Shown piece after piece: positions 15,831-22,418 of a stretch of DNA of 22,418 nt. Position 1 is the stretch's first letter; every line of letters starts with the position of its first letter. The stretch comes from JALGVA01 sp964617715. Lineage in GTDB: Bacteria > Armatimonadota > Zipacnadia > Zipacnadales > UBA5352. The translations under genes and the position numbers were made by a program. A model generated the notes under the pieces. That model was given only the letters and a program-made list of their open reading frames with translations. It made no database searches and was not told the origin of the DNA. The DNA is taken from assembly GCA_964617715.1 (NCBI GenBank), contig CAZTZN010000066.1:1-22418 (forward strand), given 5' to 3'.

Positions 15831-15944
15831 ATGATAGGGTCCCTGCGGCGAGCATTCACTCTGATTGAGCTGCTGTATGTCCTTAAACGAACCTCGCTTG
15901 GGGAAGTTCCGCGTGCCGATTTAAGCTTGTATGAACAAAGACGC
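15831..15944 (+). pseudogene. Remnant of a type IV prepilin-like gene (N-terminus only)
   Basis: The frame from ATG 15831 encodes M-I-G-S-L-RRAFTLIELLYVL. This is an almost exact copy of the prepilin peptidase/N-methylation motif (RRxFTLIELLVV) of pilins and pseudopilins. After residue 17 the hydrophobic helix stops (KRTSLGEV) and no pilin body follows; beyond about 15945 the frame only shadows the ATPase gene on the other strand. No SD precedes the ATG. The segment 15841-15945 is clearly lower in GC than its surroundings, in keeping with a decaying or transferred fragment. A chance motif is possible but unlikely given a ten-residue match. Confidence 0.45.
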
Positions 15945-15982
15945 TCACCGGACCCCGCCGCCCGCCGCCCGGCCGTCGCGCC

Positions 15983-18900
15983 TCACGGCTCGATGTGCAG
16001 CAGATCGTCATCGTCGGCCTGGTCCTGGCCGTTGACCCACTGCTGGAGCGTTTCGAGAATCTCCTCGCGGCTCATGGTGCGCCCGGCCAGCAGCCCCCGC
16101 AGATCGCGCAGGCTGCGCGAGCGCACGTGCTGGCCGGCAAAGGCGCGCTGCAGGTGCGTGAGCACGTCGTCGCCCAGCAGCGGCATGAGCCCGCGCGCGC
16201 CGGTGTCCTCGGGCAGTCGGAGAAGCTCCGCCAGCCTGCGCGTGGTCTCCCCGCGATGCGGCAGCGTGCGGATGTACTCCGCCAGCGCCCGCTGGTTGGC
16301 CGGCTCCCTGAGCGTGGCCAGGTACTCCTCAACTCCCTGTCGAGCCAGCGCCTCCAGCTCTGACGCCGGCCGCAGCTTCAGTTCCTCGCCCAGGCGCAGC
16401 CCGCAGGTCGGACAGACAGGCTGCAGCTCCAGCGCCTCCGCCAGCCTCAACTCCCGACAGCGCTTGGCCAGCTCACGCTCGATCTGCTCGTTGACGTAGC
16501 TGAGATCGTGCGGCACGCGCAGGTCCAGCCGGTCGAAAGCCGACAGCACGCGCATCTCCGGCGTGGCGCGCACGGCATTATACGGCTCGAACTCCGATGC
16601 GCGGTAGGCGGCACTGTGCCACGCCGCGTAGCGCCGGCGGTAGCGGGTGAAGAACACCTGCGCCAGCCGCACGAAGGCCTGCTCCTCGCCCACGGCCCGC
16701 TCGCCGGAGGAGATCATCTCCAGCAGGCGGTCGCGCAGCTCGGTCAGGTCCGAGTCGTCGGGCAGCCACAGGTCCTCGTCGGTCAGATAGGCCTGCAGCG
16801 CCACCAGTTGCGGCCCGACATCCTCCGCGAAGTGTTCGAGTAGATCGACCACGCGCAGCAGATCGCGCAGCTTGCTCACACCGTTGGTGGTCTCCAGGTA
16901 CGGCTCGGCGCCGGCGAGCAGCCGCTCGAGCCCTTCGGCCGCGTACGAGCGCCTGTCGATCAGATCGAAGAAGCGCTCGATGTGGCTCAGCGCCGCGAGC
17001 GACTCACGCCACGCCGCCGCCGGCTGGCCGAGGCGCTCACGCAGCGAGTCGATGGCCTCGCGCACCGCGGTCACGCGCGCCAGCCACTGCGCCCGCGTCT
17101 CCACCAGGGCCTCCCAGACCGCGGCCTGGGCGGCGTGGTCGGGGTTGGCCACGGCTTGCTCGAACATTATGCGGCAGATGCGCGACAGTACCGTCCACTG
17201 CTCGTACGACAGCAGCGCCGGTCGCGCCACCATCTGCAGGTGCCGGGCGATGGGCGTGGGAGTGTCGGCAAGCTGCACCGGCTCACCCTCGGCGTCGAGC
17301 GCCATCAGGTAGCCGCGCCGAATCAGCGACGCGATCAGCAGCTCGAACAACTCGGGCGGCAGCCCCAGCTCCGACTTGAGCAGGTGCTCGGCCAGATCGG
17401 CGCACGCCAGCGGCCGCCCGCGCCGGGTCTCGGGGGTCTGATCGCGGGCGCGGATGCGCTGCATCACCTCATCGGCGGCGGCGCTGCGCGCGATGTCCAG
17501 CAGGTAGCCGTCACCCTCGCGCCGCGCCACGCCCAGTGGGATCATGAAGGCCTCGATCAGCCTTCCCAGGCGCGACTCGGGATCGGTCAGCGCCTTGCCC
17601 GGGCGCACGAAGTCGTCGATGATGCTGTCGATCTGCTCGCGCTCGGCCAGAAGCTGGCGCGGGGCGATGCGTGCGAACTCGGGGAAGAGGCGCTCGAACG
17701 CCCAGCTTGCGATGGTGCTCAGCGCGGTCGCCCAGTCCCCCTCCATCGCCCCCAGCTCGTCGGTCGAGACGATCTCGCCGAAGGCCGAGAACACCGCGCC
17801 CTCGTAGTACGCCGCGCGCACGATCTCACGCACCTGCGCACCCAGCCGTGCCTCTTCCTCCTCGAGGCGTTGCACCAGGCCCTTCTCGTGCTCAAGGCCC
17901 GCACGCTGAGCCAGCAGCAGCCGACACGCGGCGCAGTCGCGCAGTGCGTCCAGCTCGCGCTCGTGCAGCGGGCGTGGCAGCCAGCACAGCACCGCCGCCG
18001 CCCAGCGCCCCGTCATCGCCGTGTTGGTGATCTCGGCCCAGCGCGTGCGCTGGGTCTCGGGCGCGATCAAGCCGCCGACGTAGAGGTGGACGCTGGCCAG
18101 GTTCGCCGGGTCCGACAGCTCCTGCACGCGCCGGCTGATCTCCAGCTCATCGATGCGCAGCACGCTCTCGAGGCTGGCGGACATCCCCCGCCCGGTATTG
18201 CGCCAGCGCACCTCGAGCACAGGCTCATCGACCAGCGCCTCGAGCGGCAGCGCCGGGCCCGAGTGCGCGATCGCCGCCTCCATCAACCGCGGGTCATCGC
18301 GCGCGATGCTCTCGCGTGCCAGCGACAGCCGCTCACGCAGCGTGTCGCCCAGCGGCGTGTGCACCTCGACGTAGTACACGTCCTCGCTCTCATCGCGCCC
18401 GCGCCGCACCTCGATGAAACGTCCGTGCAGCCGCGCCGCCTCCAGCACCCCGCGCAGCTCCTCCGGTTCGGCCAGCGGCGTGCCGTCCGAGGCCAGCCCC
18501 AGCGCGACCCGCAGCTCCTCCTCATCCGGCCACAGGTTGGCCAGCCGCAGCGCGATCAACGCCCGCACCGCCCGCCGCAGCAGATCGGGATTGCGTGGAT
18601 CGACCTCAGCCGCATGGGCCTCGTAGTACTCCAGCGCCTGCCCCAGGTAGGGCGCCGCCTCGGGCGTTGAGCGCAATTGCGCCTGCATCACGTCGAACAC
18701 CTCAGCCACGGTCAGCGGCTGCAGGTGGCTGCGCTCGTCGAGCAGTCCGGCTTCGGCCGCGCGGCGGATCACCGTCAGCAGCCCATCCGCACGGCCCAGC
18801 ACGCGGCTGCCCAGCTCCTGGGCGCACCGCGCCGCAAGCGGATCGAGCGGATAGCTCGCCAGCAGCTCCTCGGGGGCAGGGGCGGTCTCAAAGGCCTGCG

Positions 18901-19969
18901 CGTACGCGCTCACCATCTCATCCAGCGCCGGGCCGCTGTCCACGTCCGCCGCCGGCCGCAGCGCGTCGGCGACCACCCGACGCATATGCGCCGAACTCAG
19001 TGACAGGCCGCCGCCGTAGAGGTCGGAGATGCGCCGCGCCAGGTGCGGCTCGATCCCCGGGATCTCGCGCAGTGGCACCTCCAGCGCGGCGATGGTCCAG
19101 ATGGGCGCGATCTTGCCGCGGTGGGCGAGGAACTCGAGGAAGACCAGGTCGCCCTGCATGGCCTTCTCTCCGACGCTGGCGAGGAAGTGGCCCAGGTCAT
19201 CGATGAGGTAGAGGACCCCCGAGATGCGCTCCCCGTCGGCGATCTCAAGCAGACGCGCCATGCGCTCGACGCGCGATTGGCGGAAGTCCAGTGGGTAGCC
19301 GATCGACTGCGCGAACTGATGCCCCACTCGCACCGCCGACTCCTCATCCCGATCGCGCAGCTCGGCCCACGTCTGCGCCCGGCCGGTGCGCTCGGCGATG
19401 TACTCGTCCAGCTCCGCCTCGAAGCGCGGCACCACGTGGCGCTCAATCAGCTCGAGCGCGTAAGAGTGCTGCGACAGCGGCACCACGATGTTGTAGGGTT
19501 CGCGGCGCAACTCCCACTCGGTGCGCTCGAAGATAACGTCCTCGAGCAGCTCATCGCGCCCGCTGTGCTCCTCCAGCGGCAGGGGCACGACCAGCAGCGG
19601 CGCCGACTCGTGCAGGATCCGCAGCTCATCGGCGAGCCCGGTCTTCGCCAGCGCCAGCTTTTTGCGCGCGCGGCCGCTGCCGGCCAGCAGCAGCAGCGTC
19701 CCGAGCAGGTGGCTCTTGCCCGCGCCCGCGGGTCCGGTGACCAGGAAGCCGCCGCCTCTGCCGTCGCCGCGCGTCAGGCCGGCGAGCACCGCCGACAGTG
19801 CGACGTCGGCCTCGGGGTCGTCGGCGCCGTACGCCGACAGCACATCGTCAAGCACGGCGAGAGTGCTCTCGTCGGGGTCGCGCAGCAGCCGCCGGCGCAG
19901 CGCCGCGGCATCGGCCAGCTCGAAGCTCTCCTGCAGGCCCTCGATTGTGATGAGTTCAGCCAGTGTCAT
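15983..19969 (-). CDS. Large P-loop ATPase, DUF6079 / BrxC-PglY-like
   Basis: 1328-aa soluble protein. It begins MTLAELITIEGLQESFELAD, like the opening of DUF6079-type ATPases. Walker A GPAGAGKSH is at 79-87. Walker B GVLYLIDDLGHFL is at 251-263, with the Asp pair 257-258. LVFLEFLAHRG and IWTIAALE follow as a sensor strand, then ARRISDLYGGGLSLS (about 311-325). The remaining thousand residues are mostly helical, with a CAAC pair near 676-679 and a CPTCG knuckle at 1186-1190. The acidic tail reads QADDDDLLHIEP. BrxC/PglY and DUF6079 ATPases of this size occur in phage-defence loci. Family assignment is from motif order and partial resemblance, so it is tentative. ATG 19969 has only a weak SD (GGTGA). 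It is followed by the terminator at 15804 and preceded at 240 bp by a gene of unknown function. Confidence 0.72.
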   Translation of the reverse strand: MTLAELITIEGLQESFELADAAALRRRLLRDPDESTLAVLDDVLSAYGADDPEADVALSAVLAGLTRGDGRGGGFLVTGPAGAGKSHLLGTLLLLAGSGRARKKLALAKTGLADELRILHESAPLLVVPLPLEEHSGRDELLEDVIFERTEWELRREPYNIVVPLSQHSYALELIERHVVPRFEAELDEYIAERTGRAQTWAELRDRDEESAVRVGHQFAQSIGYPLDFRQSRVERMARLLEIADGERISGVLYLIDDLGHFLASVGEKAMQGDLVFLEFLAHRGKIAPIWTIAALEVPLREIPGIEPHLARRISDLYGGGLSLSSAHMRRVVADALRPAADVDSGPALDEMVSAYAQAFETAPAPEELLASYPLDPLAARCAQELGSRVLGRADGLLTVIRRAAEAGLLDERSHLQPLTVAEVFDVMQAQLRSTPEAAPYLGQALEYYEAHAAEVDPRNPDLLRRAVRALIALRLANLWPDEEELRVALGLASDGTPLAEPEELRGVLEAARLHGRFIEVRRGRDESEDVYYVEVHTPLGDTLRERLSLARESIARDDPRLMEAAIAHSGPALPLEALVDEPVLEVRWRNTGRGMSASLESVLRIDELEISRRVQELSDPANLASVHLYVGGLIAPETQRTRWAEITNTAMTGRWAAAVLCWLPRPLHERELDALRDCAACRLLLAQRAGLEHEKGLVQRLEEEEARLGAQVREIVRAAYYEGAVFSAFGEIVSTDELGAMEGDWATALSTIASWAFERLFPEFARIAPRQLLAEREQIDSIIDDFVRPGKALTDPESRLGRLIEAFMIPLGVARREGDGYLLDIARSAAADEVMQRIRARDQTPETRRGRPLACADLAEHLLKSELGLPPELFELLIASLIRRGYLMALDAEGEPVQLADTPTPIARHLQMVARPALLSYEQWTVLSRICRIMFEQAVANPDHAAQAAVWEALVETRAQWLARVTAVREAIDSLRERLGQPAAAWRESLAALSHIERFFDLIDRRSYAAEGLERLLAGAEPYLETTNGVSKLRDLLRVVDLLEHFAEDVGPQLVALQAYLTDEDLWLPDDSDLTELRDRLLEMISSGERAVGEEQAFVRLAQVFFTRYRRRYAAWHSAAYRASEFEPYNAVRATPEMRVLSAFDRLDLRVPHDLSYVNEQIERELAKRCRELRLAEALELQPVCPTCGLRLGEELKLRPASELEALARQGVEEYLATLREPANQRALAEYIRTLPHRGETTRRLAELLRLPEDTGARGLMPLLGDDVLTHLQRAFAGQHVRSRSLRDLRGLLAGRTMSREEILETLQQWVNGQDQADDDDLLHIEP

Positions 19970-19972
19970 CGG

Positions 19973-20224
19973 TCACCGTTGCCGCTTGCCATGTGTCGTT
20001 GCCATCGCCGTACTGGAGGGGGCCGGCCTCCGCCCGCCCGTCATCGTCGCCGATCGCTCACCCGCCCACAGGCGAGGCGCCCGCTGCTCGACCGTGGTTG
20101 CAGGGCCCGGGCCGTCGGCAGGGTCGTTCGACAGAAGGCCGGGATGCGACCTGCGGCCCATCCCTGCGTCGTACGCCATCTGGCACGGCGGACGCCCGCC
20201 CGCCCCGCGCCTACCCCTCTCCAT
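19973..20224 (-). CDS. Possible small protein between the two locus genes
   Basis: An 83-codon frame exactly fills the gap. Its ATG (20224) overlaps the end of the upstream gene by 14 nt and has AGAGG 4-5 nt before it. Its TGA is 3 nt before the ATPase ATG. That layout is operon-like, and most third positions are G or C. The product is Arg/Gly/Pro-rich with no recognisable domain, which is equally typical of chance frames in GC-rich DNA. It is listed as a candidate only. Confidence 0.22.
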   Translation of the reverse strand: MERGRRGAGGRPPCQMAYDAGMGRRSHPGLLSNDPADGPGPATTVEQRAPRLWAGERSATMTGGRRPAPSSTAMATTHGKRQR

Positions 20225-21101
20225 GGTACCTCTGCGCCAGTGCGGCCACGGCCTGCTCGAAGTCGTCGTGTACTACCGAGATCGGCCCACCCGAGCGCCG
20301 CCCGTCAATGGCGCAGAAGCCCTCCTGCGCCGCCCGCTCGGCCAGCACATCGACCACGGGACCGTGCAGGCAGAACAGCCGCGCGAGGGCCATCATGCGC
20401 AGGTGGACGCGGGGCACGGTTCTTCTGCCCCGTGACGCGAACTCCTCCCACAGCGCATACACGAACACCTGCCAGCCCGGCCCCCGGTGGGTCGGGAAGT
20501 ACCCCAGGCAGCGCCCGTCGTCACGGCTGATCCACGTGGCGCCCAGCGCCCCTCCCTCGCGCAGGATGCGCAGTACGCACTGCGTGCTCGCCGGGTCGTC
20601 GAGGCGCCAGCGCCGGCGGGCGTACTCATCCACCAGCCGGTGTGTGATCACCTCGTCGGTCTCGAGCAGTCGCCCGGCGTTGATGGCGGCGAAATCCGCC
20701 TCGCTCATGCCCGCGGGCATCCGTCCCAGCACGAAGCGCGGATAGAAGACCTCTCCGGCCACGGCCATGACCAGCCGCTCGCGGCGGGCGGTCGCGTAGA
20801 GCAGCAGATGGCGCGCATCCAGGCGGCGGCCGGCGGCCGCAATCAGTGTCGGCAGTGGCCACCCGCGGCCGTCGGCCTCGTCGTCGCCGCCCGGGCCGCA
20901 GTCGCACATCACACGGCGCGCCAGCGTGGAGGCAATGCGGCGCGCGCGCTCCTCGTCGGCCGCCGGTACCAACAGGGCGATCTGCTCGACCACCTCGGTG
21001 CGGTCACAGCCACGGGCGGCCAGCTCCGCGGCGCTCACCGCCTCCCCGAAGTGCAGGCCGACGCGCACACTGCCGAACTCGGACCGGGCGGACCTGGACA
21101 C
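20211..21101 (-). CDS. Protein of unknown function, BrxA (DUF1819)-like pattern
   Basis: 296-aa predicted cytoplasmic protein with no confident family. Residues about 85-190 read as a helical domain: LPTLIAAAGRRLDARHLLLYATARRERL..., then FYPRFVLGRM, SEADFAAIN, YARRRWRLDDPASTQCVLRILREGGAL. The order of a poorly conserved helix pair, a 'W...ST..cvlriLReaGal' stretch and a following strand recalls the BrxA/DUF1819 family of BREX systems, which fold like NusB. This is pattern resemblance only. The N-terminus holds a CDC pair (about 64-66). GTG 21101 is chosen over ATG 21131 because GGTGGG (about 21108-21113) is 6 nt upstream. It is the first gene of the minus-strand locus, divergent from the oxidoreductase; a CATAAT -10-like hexamer occurs at 21175-21170. 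Confidence 0.65.
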   Translation of the reverse strand: MSRSARSEFGSVRVGLHFGEAVSAAELAARGCDRTEVVEQIALLVPAADEERARRIASTLARRVMCDCGPGGDDEADGRGWPLPTLIAAAGRRLDARHLLLYATARRERLVMAVAGEVFYPRFVLGRMPAGMSEADFAAINAGRLLETDEVITHRLVDEYARRRWRLDDPASTQCVLRILREGGALGATWISRDDGRCLGYFPTHRGPGWQVFVYALWEEFASRGRRTVPRVHLRMMALARLFCLHGPVVDVLAERAAQEGFCAIDGRRSGGPISVVHDDFEQAVAALAQRYHGEG

Positions 21102-21172
21102 CGTCAGCCCACCTTCCTCGCACATGCGCATATTCGTGCCGCGTGCCCGCGTGTCCTCTGCGAGGGAGGATT

Positions 21173-21325
21173 ATGCGCCTTCGCACCGAATTTACCCGGC
21201 GAGTCCTGCAATGCCAGGAGACGTGCCGCTCCACCGGCGCGGCTGCCGGTGAGGGGCTGTTGCTGAGGGAGGACCCGCGCGATGCTCACAGTTGCCATCT
21301 GTGGCGCCGGAGGCCTGGGCCGTAA
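21173..21325 (+). CDS. Possible 50-aa leader ORF overlapping the oxidoreductase start
   Basis: ATG 21173 is preceded by GAGGGAGGATT, a very strong SD but only 3 nt from the start codon. The 50-codon frame ends with TAA at 21325, 44 nt inside the oxidoreductase gene in another frame. The product is Arg-rich with three Cys and no known domain. It could act by translational coupling, or the SD may be a coincidence. Confidence 0.2.
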   Translation: MRLRTEFTRRVLQCQETCRSTGAAAGEGLLLREDPRDAHSCHLWRRRPGP

Positions 21326-22265
21326 CCATGCCGAGAATTACGCCGCGATGCCCGATGTCACCGTGGCGCTGGTGTTCGACGTGGTCGCCGACGCCGCGGC
21401 GGCGTTGGCCGACGACGTAGGCGCGCGGCCGACCACCGACGAGGCCGATCTGTGGGCCGATGACATCGACGCGGTGGTTATTGCCACGCCCACGCCCTTC
21501 CACGCCGACTACACCATCAAGGCCGCCCGGGCCGGCAAGCACATCTTCTGCGAGAAGCCCATGTGCCGCACCATGGAGCAGGGCGAGGCGATGCTGGAGG
21601 CTGTCGCCGCCGCCGGCGTGACCTTCATGGTCGGTCATGTGCTGCGCTTCTTCCCCGAGTACATCCGCGCGCGCGAGCTGATCCGGTCGGGCGCCATCGG
21701 CACCGTCGGCGTGGCGCGCACCAGCCGCATCAACACCCTGCCCGGCGGCCCCGACTCGTGGTTCTGCAACTACGAACTCAGCGGCGGGGTCACTCTCGAC
21801 ATGACCATCCACGACTTCGACTGGCTGCTGTGGACGCTCGGCCCGGCGCGGCGCGTATACTCCGTCGGCGTGCCCGAGCGCATGCCGCCGCTCGATTACG
21901 GCCTGACGACCATCCGCTTCGAGTCGGGGGCCATCGCGCACTGCGAGGGGAGTTGGGCCGACCTGGGGCAGTTCCGCACCAGCTTCGACATCGCGGGCTC
22001 GGACGGGCTGATCCGCCATGACAGCACGCAGATGGCGACGCTGCAGACGCAGATCCGTGGTGGCGCCGAGGGCCTGGCGGCGGTGCAGGTGCCCGAGAGC
22101 CCGGCCGCCAAGTCACCCTACATGCTCGAGGACGAGCACTTTGCGGCGTGTGTGGCCGAGGGCCGGCAGCCGGCGATCTCCGGCGAGGAGGCGCTGGCGG
22201 CGGTTGAGGTGGCGCTCGCCGCGCTGGCCTCCAATGAGGCGGGCGGCAAGGTCGTCGAGTTGTAG
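21282..22265 (+). CDS. Gfo/Idh/MocA family NAD(P)-dependent oxidoreductase
   Basis: 327-aa cytosolic dehydrogenase of the family that oxidises or reduces sugars, inositols and related polyols. The N-terminal Rossmann fold shows GAGGLGRNH (8-16) and DAVVIATPTPFHADY (63-77). The family hallmark CEKPM has its Lys at 92. The C-terminal alpha/beta domain carries GGVTLDMTIHDFDWLLW, with Asp173 and His177 at the catalytic positions. Length is normal (330-380). The start ATG 21282 has GGGAGG (21267-21272) 9 nt upstream. The substrate is not readable from sequence. It is divergent from the ATPase locus with a 180-bp gap, and no partner gene is visible before the window ends. Confidence 0.95.
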   Translation: MLTVAICGAGGLGRNHAENYAAMPDVTVALVFDVVADAAAALADDVGARPTTDEADLWADDIDAVVIATPTPFHADYTIKAARAGKHIFCEKPMCRTMEQGEAMLEAVAAAGVTFMVGHVLRFFPEYIRARELIRSGAIGTVGVARTSRINTLPGGPDSWFCNYELSGGVTLDMTIHDFDWLLWTLGPARRVYSVGVPERMPPLDYGLTTIRFESGAIAHCEGSWADLGQFRTSFDIAGSDGLIRHDSTQMATLQTQIRGGAEGLAAVQVPESPAAKSPYMLEDEHFAACVAEGRQPAISGEEALAAVEVALAALASNEAGGKVVEL

Positions 22266-22340
22266 GCCCACGACCTGCGCCCCGCCTGCCGTCGCCGTGT
22301 GCCGTCTGCCGTCGCGGTCTGTCGTTGCCGTGTGCCGTTC

Positions 22341-22418
<78 letters not shown>

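Larger units (their letters stand above)
15673..15982. other. Convergent intergenic region between MFS gene and ATPase
   Basis: This 310-bp interval holds, in order: a GC hairpin (15697-15710), the minus-strand terminator (15771-15804), a short run of intermediate composition, and the lower-GC prepilin remnant (15831-15944). A 15-codon frame from ATG 15877 to TAA has no SD. No further gene is supported. Confidence 0.6.

Noticed and set aside
15877..15924. 15-codon frame M-S-L-N-E-P-R-L-G-K-F-R-V-P-I
   Set aside because: No SD, very short, and overlaps the prepilin remnant in another frame.
16982..18670. 562-codon plus-strand frame opposite the ATPase
   Set aside because: Composition (Arg, Gln, His, Leu) is that of a shadow; no SD, no domain.

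Overview
This is a gene-dense, very GC-rich bacterial window. The genes are single-copy cell-envelope, translation-quality-control and metabolic functions with strong Shine-Dalgarno (SD) sites of the GGAGG/GAGGTG type. No plasmid, phage or IS gene is visible. The fhaA-fhaB-ftsW/rodA-pbpA-pknB order, with the FhaA-type DUF3662 domain, is known from Actinobacteria and from Chloroflexota/Armatimonadota-like lineages. A relic 'RRAFTLIELL' prepilin leader, an FtsW-like MFS-free oligosaccharide-type Gfo/Idh/MocA oxidoreductase and degenerate 7-bp repeats fit an uncultured Armatimonadota- or Chloroflexota-like organism best. That placement is an inference, not proven by anything in the window.

Layout. 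(1) Minus strand, 197-6201: a growth and division operon transcribed fhaA, fhaB, ftsW/rodA, pbpA, pknB from an extended -10 promoter at about 6300. The PstP phosphatase usually found in such clusters is absent. (2) 6202-6570: a gene-free stretch with strong hairpins. (3) 6571-8169, minus: a PLP enzyme of the aspartate 4-decarboxylase/aspartate aminotransferase type. (4) 8411-8759, plus: a complete tmRNA with promoter, 17-codon tag, G3-U acceptor pair and terminator. A LexA-type dyad lies between the divergent tmRNA and aspD promoters. (5) 8850-9275, minus: an IscR-like Rrf2 regulator. It is divergent from (6) 9524-15672, plus: a four-gene run encoding a DUF1638-hydantoinase/oxoprolinase fusion, a helical HEAT-like protein, a membrane-anchored PQQ-type beta-propeller and an MFS transporter. 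(7) 15673-15982: a prepilin remnant and an intrinsic terminator serving the minus strand. (8) Minus strand: a two-gene locus with a 296-aa unknown protein (20211-21101) and a 1328-aa P-loop ATPase (15983-19969) resembling DUF6079/BrxC-PglY ATPases of phage-defence loci. No other BREX gene is in the window. (9) 21282-22265, plus: a Gfo/Idh/MocA oxidoreductase. (10) 22341-22418: heptanucleotide tandem repeats running off the edge.

How the parts fit. The first operon links Ser/Thr phosphorylation and phosphopeptide-binding FHA proteins to septal or lateral peptidoglycan synthesis. The Rrf2 regulator sits back to back with the DUF1638-hydantoinase run and may control it. The ATPase and its small upstream partner form the least explained and most interesting module: a possible reduced or undescribed defence-type ATPase system, closed by its own terminator.
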